DNA of 64,000 nucleotides, taken from NCBI RefSeq assembly GCF_002019735.1, contig NZ_KV917378.1:1948869-2012868 (forward strand), given 5' to 3'. Below the pieces are notes generated by a model, which searched no databases, was not told the origin of the DNA, and saw only the letters and a list, made by a program, of their open reading frames with translations. The stretch is from Salipaludibacillus agaradhaerens. Lineage in GTDB: Bacteria > Bacillota > Bacilli > Bacillales > Salisediminibacteriaceae. Position 1 is the stretch's first letter. The number at the start of each line of letters is the position of its first letter. Positions 42,427-51,698 of the stretch are shown here, piece after piece. The position numbers were made by a program, and so were the translations under genes.

Positions 42427-43758
42427 TTAGCTGTCTGGCACCGCCATCTCACCATTGATATAACCAGCACCGTAAATATTTGGGTCTCTATCGTCCCACA
42501 AATCCACCCCATTTTTAATCTTTTCTTTAACCTCATCCGGCGTGAGATCTGGGTTAACTTCAATCATTAGTGCAATAATACCTGCACAAATCGGTGTTGC
42601 CATTGACGTACCAGATAACGTGATATAATCAGCTGATTCATCTCCTTTTTGAGATTTTGCTAGACTTGAGTTTGGTGATCTCAATGATGTAATATCCACT
42701 CCTGGAGCAAGAATATCTGGCTTTTCGATGCCATAGATTGTTGGTCCTCTGCTTGAAAAGTCTGCCACATCATCATCTGTTCGATCGGCTGTGTCACGAT
42801 CATCTAACGCTCCGACTGTTAAAATGGTTCTGCTAATTCCTGGGCTAGCAATTGTAGTCGGTTCAGGACCAGAGTTACCGGCTGCGGCTACGACGACAAT
42901 TCCGGCATGCCACGCCTCATTAACGATTTGTACCATCGGGTCATCTGTTTCATTCTCAAATTGCTGCGCTGCCGCACCTAGCGACATGCTTATGATATGA
43001 ATAGGATCATCTGTATTGCTTTCATTATAATCAAGACACCATTGCACCCCTTCGATGATTGTGGCTAAAGACCCGGCCCCGTTTTTATCAAGCGCTTTAA
43101 TCCCAATAATGTTAGCTCTTGGAGCAGAGCCTTTATATAAGCCGCCAGAAGCGCTTCCATCGCCTGCTGCATCACCTGCGCAATGGGTACCATGTCCATT
43201 ATCATCATAAGGATCAGTTCGATTATTAATGAAGTCCACGAATCCCGTTATTCTTCCGTTCAGGTCTTCATGTGGATACACACCCGTATCAATGATTGCA
43301 ATGTTGACTCCCTCACCTGTCACGTCATTACCCTGACGCACGATTTGTTGAGCATGACTAGCTTCTACAGCAGTGTCCAAAAATGCGGCTACCTCTCTAT
43401 TTAAGAAGATCTTTTTTAGAGAATGACATGAAGAAAGGAGATCTTCTAACGCTTGCGGTGTAATAGTGGCACTACAACAAGATATACTGGAGAATGTTCT
43501 CTTCCGTTTACATCTCCCATACTTTTTCACAATGGCGTCAAATTCTTTACACCCTTCATGAAGGCACTTATTCTCAAATTGTATAATCACTGATAGCTTG
43601 GTTACTCTCTTCAAAAACCTTTCTAACGGTTTATGCAAAAAACACGGTGTTCGTCTAAATGGTTTGTACATCGTCATCACGTAATCTCTACAAGATTTAT
43701 CTAATTTTCTTGCATGTGTCCTCATCGTTTTCACCATAGAAAAACCATACACTTTCAT
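42427..43758 (-). CDS. aprX: Subtilisin-like serine protease AprX
   Basis: An intracellular-type subtilase of 443 residues with no signal peptide. The catalytic triad is in IAIIDTGVYPHEDL (Asp), NGHGTHCAGD (His) and SGTSMATPICAG (Ser), with AAAGNSGPE as the oxyanion-hole asparagine region. The N-terminal 125 residues (FRRTPCFLHK, then CCSATITPQALEDLL) align with B. subtilis AprX, which has about the same length. The ATG at 43758 is preferred over an adjacent TTG. It stands alone with its own terminator. Confidence 0.94.
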   Translation of the reverse strand: MKVYGFSMVKTMRTHARKLDKSCRDYVMTMYKPFRRTPCFLHKPLERFLKRVTKLSVIIQFENKCLHEGCKEFDAIVKKYGRCKRKRTFSSISCCSATITPQALEDLLSSCHSLKKIFLNREVAAFLDTAVEASHAQQIVRQGNDVTGEGVNIAIIDTGVYPHEDLNGRITGFVDFINNRTDPYDDNGHGTHCAGDAAGDGSASGGLYKGSAPRANIIGIKALDKNGAGSLATIIEGVQWCLDYNESNTDDPIHIISMSLGAAAQQFENETDDPMVQIVNEAWHAGIVVVAAAGNSGPEPTTIASPGISRTILTVGALDDRDTADRTDDDVADFSSRGPTIYGIEKPDILAPGVDITSLRSPNSSLAKSQKGDESADYITLSGTSMATPICAGIIALMIEVNPDLTPDEVKEKIKNGVDLWDDRDPNIYGAGYINGEMAVPDS

Positions 43759-44392
43759 CAACTCCTTTATACGTGTTGAGATAATGTATGGTTTAATCAG
43801 TTTAATAGAAACGGTAACAGTCTACTATCATCGATAATTATGCTAGTCACCTAGTATTTTATATTTTACAAGATAACTCTTCCTTTATTATTTATATCCC
43901 TCTTTTTTAAAATGACACTTGTAGCAATGATCACATCCAATGCCTTAATATATTGAAAATACAACGATATAGCTATCAACAATTCTATCGTAAAAACTTA
44001 TCATACTAAGGTTATCTGCTATAAGTCTCTTTGTGTCATTTGTATGTTCGTCATATGATGACCTCCTAACAAAAAAAGACAAATGTCCGTTCTCTTATCG
44101 GTAACTGGCTATTATCACCTATATAGAGGTAATACTACTACTTATATTTCTAATGGCATGTCACTCATCCTCTTCTAATAATAGTGAACTCTCAAACGAG
44201 ACTAACTCTGAAAGCAGCCAGAAAATCGCAGTCCCCTACTTTACATTAACCAAACTGTTACGTAAAAGTTAAATTTAAAGCTAATCTTTAGCCTGTTTTT
44301 CGGTAAAATAATATAAAAGAAACTATGACGTGGTCGCAACTTTCCATAGAGCGGTAGACAATTATACTATTAAAAAGTGATAGGGGGTCAAC
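43759..44392. other. Long intergenic region, no gene seen
   Basis: About 630 bp between divergent aprX and lysR. I see neither a copy of the composite repeat nor an open frame with a ribosome site. A TAGACA with TATACT-like boxes near 44355 could serve lysR, but the spacing is short. Confidence 0.45.
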
Positions 44393-45280
44393 ATGAATAT
44401 TGAAAAGATTAAATATTTTATTGATCTCGTTGAATGTCGAAATTTTACTGAGACAGCAAAGAAAAATTTTGTGTCGCAAACGACTATAAGCCAACAAGTG
44501 GCCTCATTAGAAAAAGAATTTGATGTGCAATTAATTAACCGAAAACAGATCCCTATTGAGCCTACAAAAGCTGGATGGCTTTTTTATGGAGAGGCACTCG
44601 TACTTTGGAAGCAATACAGTCATATGAAGACGAAAATGATCAATTTTCATCAAGATCACTTTTTAAGCTTAGAATATTCAGCATTCACTGATATTCAACA
44701 GCTATTACCGTTGATTCCTACATTTAAAGAAACAAATCCACACATTCGTCTGGAATTATCAAAAGTAATGTTAAAGAATATCTCTGAATTCTTGCAGAAA
44801 GGCCTGTATGATGTAGCGATTGCTGTTGATTCAGAGTTTAAAGAAAAAGACGGTATACAAACGCATTCCTTATATAGAGGAAAGTACTGTGCCGTCGTAA
44901 GCCACCAACACCCGTTGTTCAATCGTGACGCTATTACAAAAGAAGAACTCTATGCGTTTCCGCTCGTCATGTTAAACGCCACAGCAATTGGAAACTCCTA
45001 TTACCTCATGATTCAAAACGCTATAGAGGATGGTTATGAGCCGAATATTGTTTGCACGGTAGATGATGTAGAAACAGAATTATTTCATATCATCACTGAG
45101 AATTTAATTGGTTTTTTTCCAGAGAATTATCGACTAGCTTATCCGAAAGAGGAAGTTCAATTAATCCCACTAAAAGATTCTTGTCACACATATAAAATAG
45201 AAATAGCATATTTAAAGGATAATATGAATCCAGCAATACAACCTTTTATTGAGCAACTACGTCATTGGTTTTCCCAATAG
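44393..45280 (+). CDS. LysR family regulator
   Basis: A 295-residue regulator. The N-terminal winged HTH is typical: KYFIDLVECRNFTETAKKNF, then VSQTTISQQVASLEKEF. The C-terminal effector domain (residues 90-290) follows the two-lobed pattern. GGGGGTC precedes the ATG. It is co-directional with and 84 bp upstream of an NmrA-type reductase, a pair often seen for redox- or electrophile-responsive genes. The ligand is not predictable. Confidence 0.9.
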   Translation: MNIEKIKYFIDLVECRNFTETAKKNFVSQTTISQQVASLEKEFDVQLINRKQIPIEPTKAGWLFYGEALVLWKQYSHMKTKMINFHQDHFLSLEYSAFTDIQQLLPLIPTFKETNPHIRLELSKVMLKNISEFLQKGLYDVAIAVDSEFKEKDGIQTHSLYRGKYCAVVSHQHPLFNRDAITKEELYAFPLVMLNATAIGNSYYLMIQNAIEDGYEPNIVCTVDDVETELFHIITENLIGFFPENYRLAYPKEEVQLIPLKDSCHTYKIEIAYLKDNMNPAIQPFIEQLRHWFSQ

Positions 45281-45363
45281 CCCATACGGTTTTCGCGTTA
45301 GACTTTGCTCATTATTTCACATAATATAAAGTTGTCATTAATTCTAAAGAGGGAGTGTTAACG

Positions 45364-46302
45364 ATGGGAAAATTACTACTTACAGGTATTGATGGGAATC
45401 TAGGAAAGCAAGCAGCAAACTATTTGTTAAAGTTAGTCGAGCACGATCAGGTTATTTTTTGCAGCTACAATCCTGAAGCGCTAAAAGAGTACGCCGAACA
45501 AGGCATTGAAACACATGTAACAGATTTTAATACATCAGATGGTCTTGTAAACGCGTTTGCCGGTGCTGAGAAATTGGCATTAATTTCTATGCCATTTGTA
45601 GGTTTAAAACGCCAACGTGCTCACCGAAACGTCGTAGATGCTGCAAAAGAAGCAGGTGTCAAACAAATCATTTATACATCACTCGTCAATGCGGCGGATG
45701 AAACAAATCCAAGTGTTGAAAAAATAGATCACAACTATACGGAGGATTATATTAACAGTGTAGGATTAGATTTTATTTTCCTTCGCAACTCTCAATATGC
45801 TGAAGCGATGATTACGAATTATTTCACGTATGTAAAAGGAGACGGCGTATTAAAAAATAGTCAAGGCGATGGAAAAATGGCCTATATATCTCGGAAAGAT
45901 TGTGCTAAAGCGGTGGCTCATGCTCTAACATCAACAGATTATAAGAGTGCTATTTTAAATATAAATGGACCTGAGTTAATGACAATGTCTGATTTTGTTT
46001 CAATCGGTAACAAGGTAACAGGGAACAACGTCGCTTATCAAGAAATTACCGATGAAGAAAATTATGCAATATTTGATGCCATGGGGGTTCCTAGAACGAC
46101 AGATGGCAAATTTAAAGAAGGTTCAGAGGCCCCCTTTTCATCAGAGGGGATGGTAACCTTTGCCCAAGCCATTCGTTTAGGAAAAATGGACCTCTTCACT
46201 GACGATTTTAAAAAACTAACAGGACAAGCGCCTGTTACGGTGGAATACATGTTTAAGCATGCTGACGATTTCCAAGTTGGTGAGCGTCACTCAAAGGATT
46301 AA
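45364..46302 (+). CDS. NmrA-like NAD(P)-binding reductase (atypical SDR)
   Basis: A 312-residue protein of the NmrA/YtfG-like group of atypical short-chain dehydrogenases. The nucleotide loop is TGIDGNLGKQ near the N-terminus. VKQIIYTSLVNA and DFIFLRNSQYAEAMI follow. Relatives are NAD(P)H:quinone reductases or redox sensors without the YxxxK pair. I chose the ATG at 45364, spaced well from GAGGGAG. It is likely controlled by the upstream LysR protein. Confidence 0.85.
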   Translation: MGKLLLTGIDGNLGKQAANYLLKLVEHDQVIFCSYNPEALKEYAEQGIETHVTDFNTSDGLVNAFAGAEKLALISMPFVGLKRQRAHRNVVDAAKEAGVKQIIYTSLVNAADETNPSVEKIDHNYTEDYINSVGLDFIFLRNSQYAEAMITNYFTYVKGDGVLKNSQGDGKMAYISRKDCAKAVAHALTSTDYKSAILNINGPELMTMSDFVSIGNKVTGNNVAYQEITDEENYAIFDAMGVPRTTDGKFKEGSEAPFSSEGMVTFAQAIRLGKMDLFTDDFKKLTGQAPVTVEYMFKHADDFQVGERHSKD

Positions 46303-46339
46303 TCGCTATCTCGTAAGTATGTGCTACTACTGTTGAATA

Positions 46340-46368
46340 CTGCCCGCTATCAATGCGGGCAGCTTTTC
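46340..46368 (+). terminator. Terminator of the lysR-nmrA pair
   Basis: CTGCCCGC (46340-46347) pairs with GCGGGCAG (46355-46362), followed by CTTTTCC. Confidence 0.85.
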
Positions 46369-46430
46369 CTATCCTTCACTCTCTCACCTTTAACTCTTAT
46401 ACATTCTAAAAGAATCAGTTTTGATGCTCT

Positions 46431-47939
46431 TTAATGGATAGACTCGGTTCTTTTCTCTTTCGATTTGTGATGACTTTTTTGATAATGAACAATTTCTTTC
46501 CCAAACATCACAAGTTCGCATGAATCTGATACGATAGGCTTAACATTTGGTTCATTATTTAATAACTTTATCATCGTGTTGATAAACAATTGATCTTGCT
46601 TCTTTTTTTTTAGTTTACGTTTATCTTTCACATGAAAGCCTGCAAGTGAACTTGCGTACATAAATGGTTTTCTTATAATTTTTCTATAAAGTAATGAATC
46701 TTCAATAATTGAAAAACTTTTATAGCCATATCGTTTATTCATTTCTAAAATCCAAACATGTCCACTATTATCCAAAATGAAATCTATTGCGATATCGCCA
46801 AAGCAACCATGCTGATCAAGGAGTTCACATGCATATGAGCATATATTTTTCACTTTTTTCTCTAGCTGATTAAGATCGTGTTCACTGTTATTGAAAAGCT
46901 TTCTAAATGCCTCTTTTCCTTCTAGTAAATAGTCAAGATTACGCAAATTAGTTGTGACACTTCCTGGTTTTCCAAACCTAGCAATTAATCCAGTACATGT
47001 CCATTCTTGCGTTTCATTTTTTTGCATGTAAATACGAAAATCCACATTTCTCGTATCATGCAGATAACCAACGTCCTGCTGAATCATATAATCCTCTTTA
47101 TTTCTTATTATTTTATCAATTATCGGGTCGTTTTCTAATTGTTCAATCTGATATAATCCCTTTTTTTGCGACGTCAGTTCGTACGTTCCCTTTTGCCCCT
47201 TTTTCATTTGTATAATTCCTTTACCACCAGACCCACTTTTAGGCTTTAAATATACACACTCATACACATCAAGCATCTGATAAATATCATCTAATGACGT
47301 AAGAGCTTGCGTATAAGGAAGATGCCTCCTTATAAAGGAATCAGGGGCTAACCACTCCCACATGTCCCATTTATTAAAATAATGAGAATTAAAGATACGA
47401 CCATTTGTCTTGTCGTACAAATGCTCAGTCATTTCTTCCGAGGTAACAACTCTTTTAAATATAGCATCGGGATACGGAAAGACTCCTTCTTTCCACTGAG
47501 CGTCTTCCGTATTTGTACTAGGTTGAAAATAATAGCCTTCAATTTGGTCTGCGTCTGTATTAATTCCGTCCACAGTGCTGAGTAAAATTAAACCATCAAA
47601 GGAAACTGACTTCTCAATCCGCTCTTTCAAGATTTCTAAACGTGTAATGAGCCTCTTTGATACTAAATACAATATAACTGGGCCTATCCTTATTTGATCA
47701 CCCATGATCGTCAGTTCAAAGCATATATCAGGAATGCCCATCTTGTCTTTCACATTGTGTGATAATCCCATCTCATTTTGGCTCAACTCGTCTAGAAATT
47801 CGAGAGCTAATTCTTTTTTCCGAGAACCAAAGTGGAAAGTCACTTTCTCTAGTGCTATTAATTCAGGCTTTGAGATGGTGATTGTCTTCGGAAGATACAA
47901 TTTATCGACTTCTTCCGTTTTAATCGTTTTAATGTTCAT
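46431..47939 (-). CDS. YheC/YheD family ATP-grasp protein (spore coat associated)
   Basis: A 502-residue protein. Residues about 190-440 are the ATP-grasp domain: VYLKPKSGSGGKGIIQ, DFRIYMQKNE and AIDFILDNSGHVWILEMN with the metal residues, then YGYKSF. The FNKWDMWEWL segment is the YheC/YheD hallmark. B. subtilis YheC and YheD are spore-coat-associated with unknown chemistry. The ATG at 47939 follows GGAGGA. A related gene lies 0.4 kb upstream on the same strand. Confidence 0.88.
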   Translation of the reverse strand: MNIKTIKTEEVDKLYLPKTITISKPELIALEKVTFHFGSRKKELALEFLDELSQNEMGLSHNVKDKMGIPDICFELTIMGDQIRIGPVILYLVSKRLITRLEILKERIEKSVSFDGLILLSTVDGINTDADQIEGYYFQPSTNTEDAQWKEGVFPYPDAIFKRVVTSEEMTEHLYDKTNGRIFNSHYFNKWDMWEWLAPDSFIRRHLPYTQALTSLDDIYQMLDVYECVYLKPKSGSGGKGIIQMKKGQKGTYELTSQKKGLYQIEQLENDPIIDKIIRNKEDYMIQQDVGYLHDTRNVDFRIYMQKNETQEWTCTGLIARFGKPGSVTTNLRNLDYLLEGKEAFRKLFNNSEHDLNQLEKKVKNICSYACELLDQHGCFGDIAIDFILDNSGHVWILEMNKRYGYKSFSIIEDSLLYRKIIRKPFMYASSLAGFHVKDKRKLKKKKQDQLFINTMIKLLNNEPNVKPIVSDSCELVMFGKEIVHYQKSHHKSKEKRTESIH

Positions 47940-48043
47940 GATGATTCCTCCTTCCAATCCTCCATCGCGGTAATACGCTTTAAGAGGTTAGACAGAAAAC
48001 AGATTGACTCGGCTTGTGTCATTCTTGTCCAAAACGACAGCGG

Positions 48044-48132
48044 CATAAAATGAACCTTCAATCAGCGGGGGATTTCGTTCTTCTCCCACTGATTGGTAGT
48101 TGAGTTAATCAAGAGATTTATCTGTGATAAAT
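48044..48132 (+). repeat. Composite intergenic repeat, copy 8 (full module A, truncated module B)
   Basis: CATAAAATGAACCTTCAATC, GGGGGATTTCG, TTCTTCTCCCACTGATTGGT, then AGTTGAGTTAATCAAGAGA and TTATCTGTGATAAA. The module B stem is missing. Confidence 0.75.
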
Positions 48133-48324
48133 CTCTTGATAAAGCATTTATACTATAAAGATTACGCCGCCTTCTTTTCCCTTTATACTAGTTGGCTCTA
48201 TTGTTCTTTTTTCTTAACATCGCTTCCCTCCTTTTTCGTTTCTAGTCATACTATATGAAAGAGAGGTAGAGCCTACTTAGACTATAAAATGAGGGGCTTT
48301 GCCTTTTTGTTAGAAATAGTATAT

Positions 48325-49428
48325 TTAATCATCTACCGCAATCCTTGTGGCATAGTCTGCTAACAAGGCGTTTGCTTCTTTATAAATCGCCCACTCACCA
48401 GCATCCAATGCCATACGATGTCGCGGGTTTCGATGATTTATTTCGATCACAAAAAGACGTTGGTCTTTATCAATTCCAAAATCGATGCCTAAATTCCCCA
48501 AATTACATTCTGGACCTCCGAATGTCTCCATTTCTTTAGCTACCGCTAAACCCACTTCACTCATTTGCTGATTTAATTTCATCGCCTCGTGGCGAGTGAG
48601 TGTCATGATATTTCGTAGCGCTGAATACCCATTTTTCACTATTCCTGTGTGACTGACTATTTCATGTCTTTTCCCTTTTCTAGCTAGCAATCCTACATCT
48701 CGCCACTGAGATGATGCATCTTTAACAAGAATAAGCCTGAAATCAACAGGCCGATCTGCCACATATAAGTCAATTACATGCTGCAGAATAAATGTTTTAT
48801 TTTTACAGTGTTGTGTAACATACGCGATGAGGCCCTGCTCATTTATATATGAAGTCGCCTTTTTCATGTTATGCGTATTCATATTCTCTATTTTATAACC
48901 CTTCTCGTCCCTAGATACTTTAAAAATACCTTTACCATAACTCCCGTTAACAGGTTTGATATAGCATTGTTTATAAAGGGTTACAAAATGAATAATATCC
49001 GTTGGCCCTCTCATTAACCATGTAAGAGGCAAAAATGTCGCGAAATAAGGGGAATCTGAAAGCCATTCATACATCTCCCATTTATTAAACGTCATATTGT
49101 TAATCATATTAGAACCAAGTGTCCGTTTGAAGTAGTTCTGCCACTGATGTTTTAACGTCATCCGATTAATAACTGCTCGTGGCATAGGTGAGGTGGACCA
49201 TGTCCACTTCCTTTCAGAGGGACTATACACATAGCCGCTAATCAGCATGTCTTGTTTTTTAACGCCTTGTAAAGAAAAAGCCATCACCTTAATACTCATA
49301 AAGGACGCTGCTAAATCATTTAGATGATTTAACTTCCCCTTCAGCGCTTTGTGCGATCGTGCTGCCAATATTCCGATCGTCCCTTTTTTAGTTTCTTCTC
49401 CTAATCTAGTAGTCTTATGTGATGTCAT
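48325..49428 (-). CDS. YheC/YheD family ATP-grasp protein, second copy
   Basis: A 367-residue relative of the 46.4-47.9 kb protein with a shorter N-terminal part. TFNKWEMYEWL, CYIKPVNGSYGKGIFKV, VDFRLILVKD and LGIDFGIDKDQRLFVIEIN mark the ATP-grasp fold and metal site. The two genes share an orientation but are separated by repeat copy 8, so they probably have separate promoters. The small Cys-rich gene divergent from it may belong to the same spore programme. Confidence 0.88.
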   Translation of the reverse strand: MTSHKTTRLGEETKKGTIGILAARSHKALKGKLNHLNDLAASFMSIKVMAFSLQGVKKQDMLISGYVYSPSERKWTWSTSPMPRAVINRMTLKHQWQNYFKRTLGSNMINNMTFNKWEMYEWLSDSPYFATFLPLTWLMRGPTDIIHFVTLYKQCYIKPVNGSYGKGIFKVSRDEKGYKIENMNTHNMKKATSYINEQGLIAYVTQHCKNKTFILQHVIDLYVADRPVDFRLILVKDASSQWRDVGLLARKGKRHEIVSHTGIVKNGYSALRNIMTLTRHEAMKLNQQMSEVGLAVAKEMETFGGPECNLGNLGIDFGIDKDQRLFVIEINHRNPRHRMALDAGEWAIYKEANALLADYATRIAVDD

Positions 49429-49451
49429 GTTAAACCCCTTCCTTTTCTTGC

Positions 49452-49566
49452 TATAAAACGCCCCTTCAATTAGGACATTAGCGCCCGTTATTCTCTCGTC
49501 TAAATAGCGTTTTAGCTCTCCTCTCTATTTTGAGCCGGAGATTTACGAGCGTTTTTCTGTGATAAA
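49452..49566 (+). repeat. Composite intergenic repeat, copy 9 (module B)
   Basis: CTATAAAACGCCCCTTCAAT joins to TAGGACATTAGCGCCCGTTA, so module A is lost. The rest of module B is complete through CTCTATTTTGAGCCGGAG, TTTACGAGCGTT and TTCTGTGATAAA. Confidence 0.8.
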
Positions 49567-49780
49567 GATCATTCATCTGGACCTCGATCGTTAAAAATAG
49601 ATTTTTGAACACTCATAGTCTATGTCTCTGTTTTATAGAAAGAATGGACATCTTCATTCTCTCCAAGCGCCTTTTTGTAAGATTTTTCATCCAAAAAAGC
49701 GTTAAATAGGTAAGAAAACAAGCTGTAAAGGACTTGCTTCATATAGATAGGATTAGCTTGACTGAAAGGAGGAATGACAA

Positions 49781-50038
49781 ATGGGAAATAACAATAATAA
49801 CGTGTGTCCTGACAGCTGTTGTACCGGTGATGAAATATTGTGTCTCGGAATTCCATGTCCAATCGATATTGTTTTGTTAGGTATTGAACTTCAAGTGGAA
49901 ATCCCTTGTATACGAATTAGTTCGCCTACAGAACTTACTGAAGATCAGGTACAACAATTGCTCGGTGTTCTTCAAGGCATTCTTGCTTCACTTGTGAACT
50001 TAGGTAACATTGAAAGTGCTACTACTGAAGAAAGCTAA
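49781..50038 (+). CDS. Small cysteine-containing protein, possibly spore-surface
   Basis: An 85-residue protein starting MGNNNNNVCPDSCC, with six Cys in the first 45 residues, and a helical C-terminal half (TEDQVQQLLGVLQGILASL). AAAGGAGG precedes the ATG by eight bases. Asn/Cys-rich starts like this occur in several Bacillaceae coat and exosporium proteins. With its neighbours being YheC/YheD-type genes, a spore-surface role is plausible (inference). No named family recognised. Confidence 0.65.
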   Translation: MGNNNNNVCPDSCCTGDEILCLGIPCPIDIVLLGIELQVEIPCIRISSPTELTEDQVQQLLGVLQGILASLVNLGNIESATTEES

Positions 50039-50097
50039 ATAGCTCCTATCACTTTTCATTGGAATAAGACCACCATCCACCAAGAAAGATGCACATG

Positions 50098-50133
50098 GAG
50101 AAAGAGCTAGAATTAGGTCTAGCTCTTTCTTTC
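50098..50133 (+). terminator. Terminator of the small Cys-containing gene
   Basis: AAAGAGCTAGA (50101-50111) pairs with TCTAGCTCTTT (50118-50128), then CTTTCC. An open frame that overlaps this hairpin is not credible as a gene. Confidence 0.8.
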
Positions 50134-50360
50134 CCCCGTCGAACTCGTCGTTTTTCTTCTGTTTTTAAACGCCTCACATATCTTTTTTTAGGTGAAATAA
50201 TAGACAACTTTCCTCACTCTAGACAGCGTACTTCTACTAGCAAAATCTCCCCTTACGATTTAAACATTACATTAAATCATATTGTTTCTACCGTTTAGCA
50301 AACGACTGCCTTCTCCCTACACAGCTGGAGAGCGCTTTTTATTTTTTTACATCACCACCC

Positions 50361-50395
50361 TTGACAAATTTAAAATAACTTATATACTTATATAC
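50361..50395 (+). promoter_or_regulatory. Promoter and tandem octamer operator of the GntR-ABC operon
   Basis: TTGACA (50361-50366) and TATACT (50383-50388) are 16 bp apart. Overlapping the -10 is the direct repeat TTATATAC twice in tandem (50380-50387, 50388-50395). It is a likely GntR/YtrA-type binding site giving autorepression (inference). Confidence 0.6.
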
Positions 50396-50451
50396 ATAAC
50401 TATATAACCATCTAAGTGTATAACACTAATAAAGAATAGTGGGCGATAACA

Positions 50452-50817
50452 ATGCGAACTGATAAACCTATCTACTTAACGATAAGGGAAAAAATTGAAG
50501 ATCAAATAATCAATAATCAACTTCAAGAAGGAGAGCAAGCCCCTTCAACAAATCAACTCGTTAATTTTTATAAAATTAACCATGCCACCGTATCAAAAGG
50601 GGTTAATCAATTAGTTGATGAAGGGATTCTTTATAAGAAGAGAGGAATTGGCATGTTTGTAGCAGAAGGAGCGAGAGAAAAGCTTATTCAAGCTCGAAAA
50701 GAATCTTTTATTGATGATTATGTTGTCATGCTCGTAGAAGAGGCTGATAAATTAGGATTTGAAGAAGATGACATTATAAACTTTATTAAACAAGTAAAAG
50801 GACGTGAGAGGTCATGA
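50452..50817 (+). CDS. GntR family regulator, YtrA type
   Basis: A 121-residue regulator with an N-terminal winged HTH (YLTIREKIEDQIINNQLQEG, then APSTNQLVNFYKINHATVSK) and a short helical C-terminal tail instead of a ligand domain. That is the YtrA subfamily plan. It overlaps the ABC ATPase gene by four bases. YtrA-type regulators usually repress their own ABC operon and respond to cell-wall antibiotics. Confidence 0.92.
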   Translation: MRTDKPIYLTIREKIEDQIINNQLQEGEQAPSTNQLVNFYKINHATVSKGVNQLVDEGILYKKRGIGMFVAEGAREKLIQARKESFIDDYVVMLVEEADKLGFEEDDIINFIKQVKGRERS

Positions 50818-51698
50818 ACGTTAACTTCAACAATGTTAGTTTACGATATACGACACATACCGCACTTAATCAGGTTACGTGCGAACTAAGTGGGGAGAAA
50901 ATATATGGTTTATTAGGAAGAAATGGTGCCGGAAAAACATCCCTTCTCTCCATATTAGCCTCCTTTTGTGAACCTTCTTCCGGTACGGTTACGCTAAATG
51001 GTGAAAACCCATTTGAGAATGCTCACATGATGCAGCAAGTAGGCTTTATCTATAACAAAGATTATTCAGACGAGACCGACACGGTTAAAAAAACACTTGA
51101 AGGGCTCGAACGCTATCGCCCTAATTATGATAAAGAGTATGCCGAGTACCTCATCAGTCTGTTTAAACTTGATGTCACAAAACCAATCAAAACATTTTCA
51201 AAAGGCATGCAATCTGCTTTAAATGCTGTTATCGGTTTATCATCTCGAACACCGATTACGATTTTTGATGAAGTTTACGTCAATATGGATGCACCATCAA
51301 GAGACATTTTTTATAAAGAATTGTTAAAGGATCAAGAAAAGCACCCTAGGCTGATCATTATGTCAACCCACCTCGTCTCAGAAATGGACTATTTATTTGA
51401 TGAAGTCATTGTATTAGATAAAGGAAAGCTTTTAATTCAGGAGGAGTATACGTCTCTGATGGCAAAGGGAGCAACGATTATTGGTCATGCTGATCACGTT
51501 GATGAGATTGTGCAATCAAAAAAACAGATCAACATTCAAAATTTAGGAGGTACAAAGTCTGTCTCAATTTATGGGGAACTTACTGATCAGGAGCGGCAGA
51601 CTGCCTTAGCTAAAGGTCTCGAAATAGCACCTCTTCCACTACAAGATCTATTCATCTATTTAACAAAGGGGGGAAATGAAGATGAAACAGATAAGTAA
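50814..51698 (+). CDS. ABC transporter ATPase (YtrB-like)
   Basis: A 294-residue ATPase: Walker A LLGRNGAGKTS, a signature region where the usual LSGGQ is KTFSKGMQSAL, Walker B PITIFDEVYVNMD with a modified end, and STHLVSEMD as the H-loop. It pairs with the downstream permease and the GntR protein in a three-gene operon. The likely role is export or lipid-linked flux in a stress response. Confidence 0.92.
   Translation: MNVNFNNVSLRYTTHTALNQVTCELSGEKIYGLLGRNGAGKTSLLSILASFCEPSSGTVTLNGENPFENAHMMQQVGFIYNKDYSDETDTVKKTLEGLERYRPNYDKEYAEYLISLFKLDVTKPIKTFSKGMQSALNAVIGLSSRTPITIFDEVYVNMDAPSRDIFYKELLKDQEKHPRLIIMSTHLVSEMDYLFDEVIVLDKGKLLIQEEYTSLMAKGATIIGHADHVDEIVQSKKQINIQNLGGTKSVSIYGELTDQERQTALAKGLEIAPLPLQDLFIYLTKGGNEDETDK

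Noticed and set aside
49620-49862. 80-codon minus-strand frame overlapping the Cys-rich gene
   Set aside because: Shadow of the plus-strand gene, which has the strong ribosome site and coherent composition.
50089-50298. 69-codon frame downstream of the small Cys-rich gene
   Set aside because: Its first third is the arm of a terminator hairpin and there is no family match or separate ribosome site.
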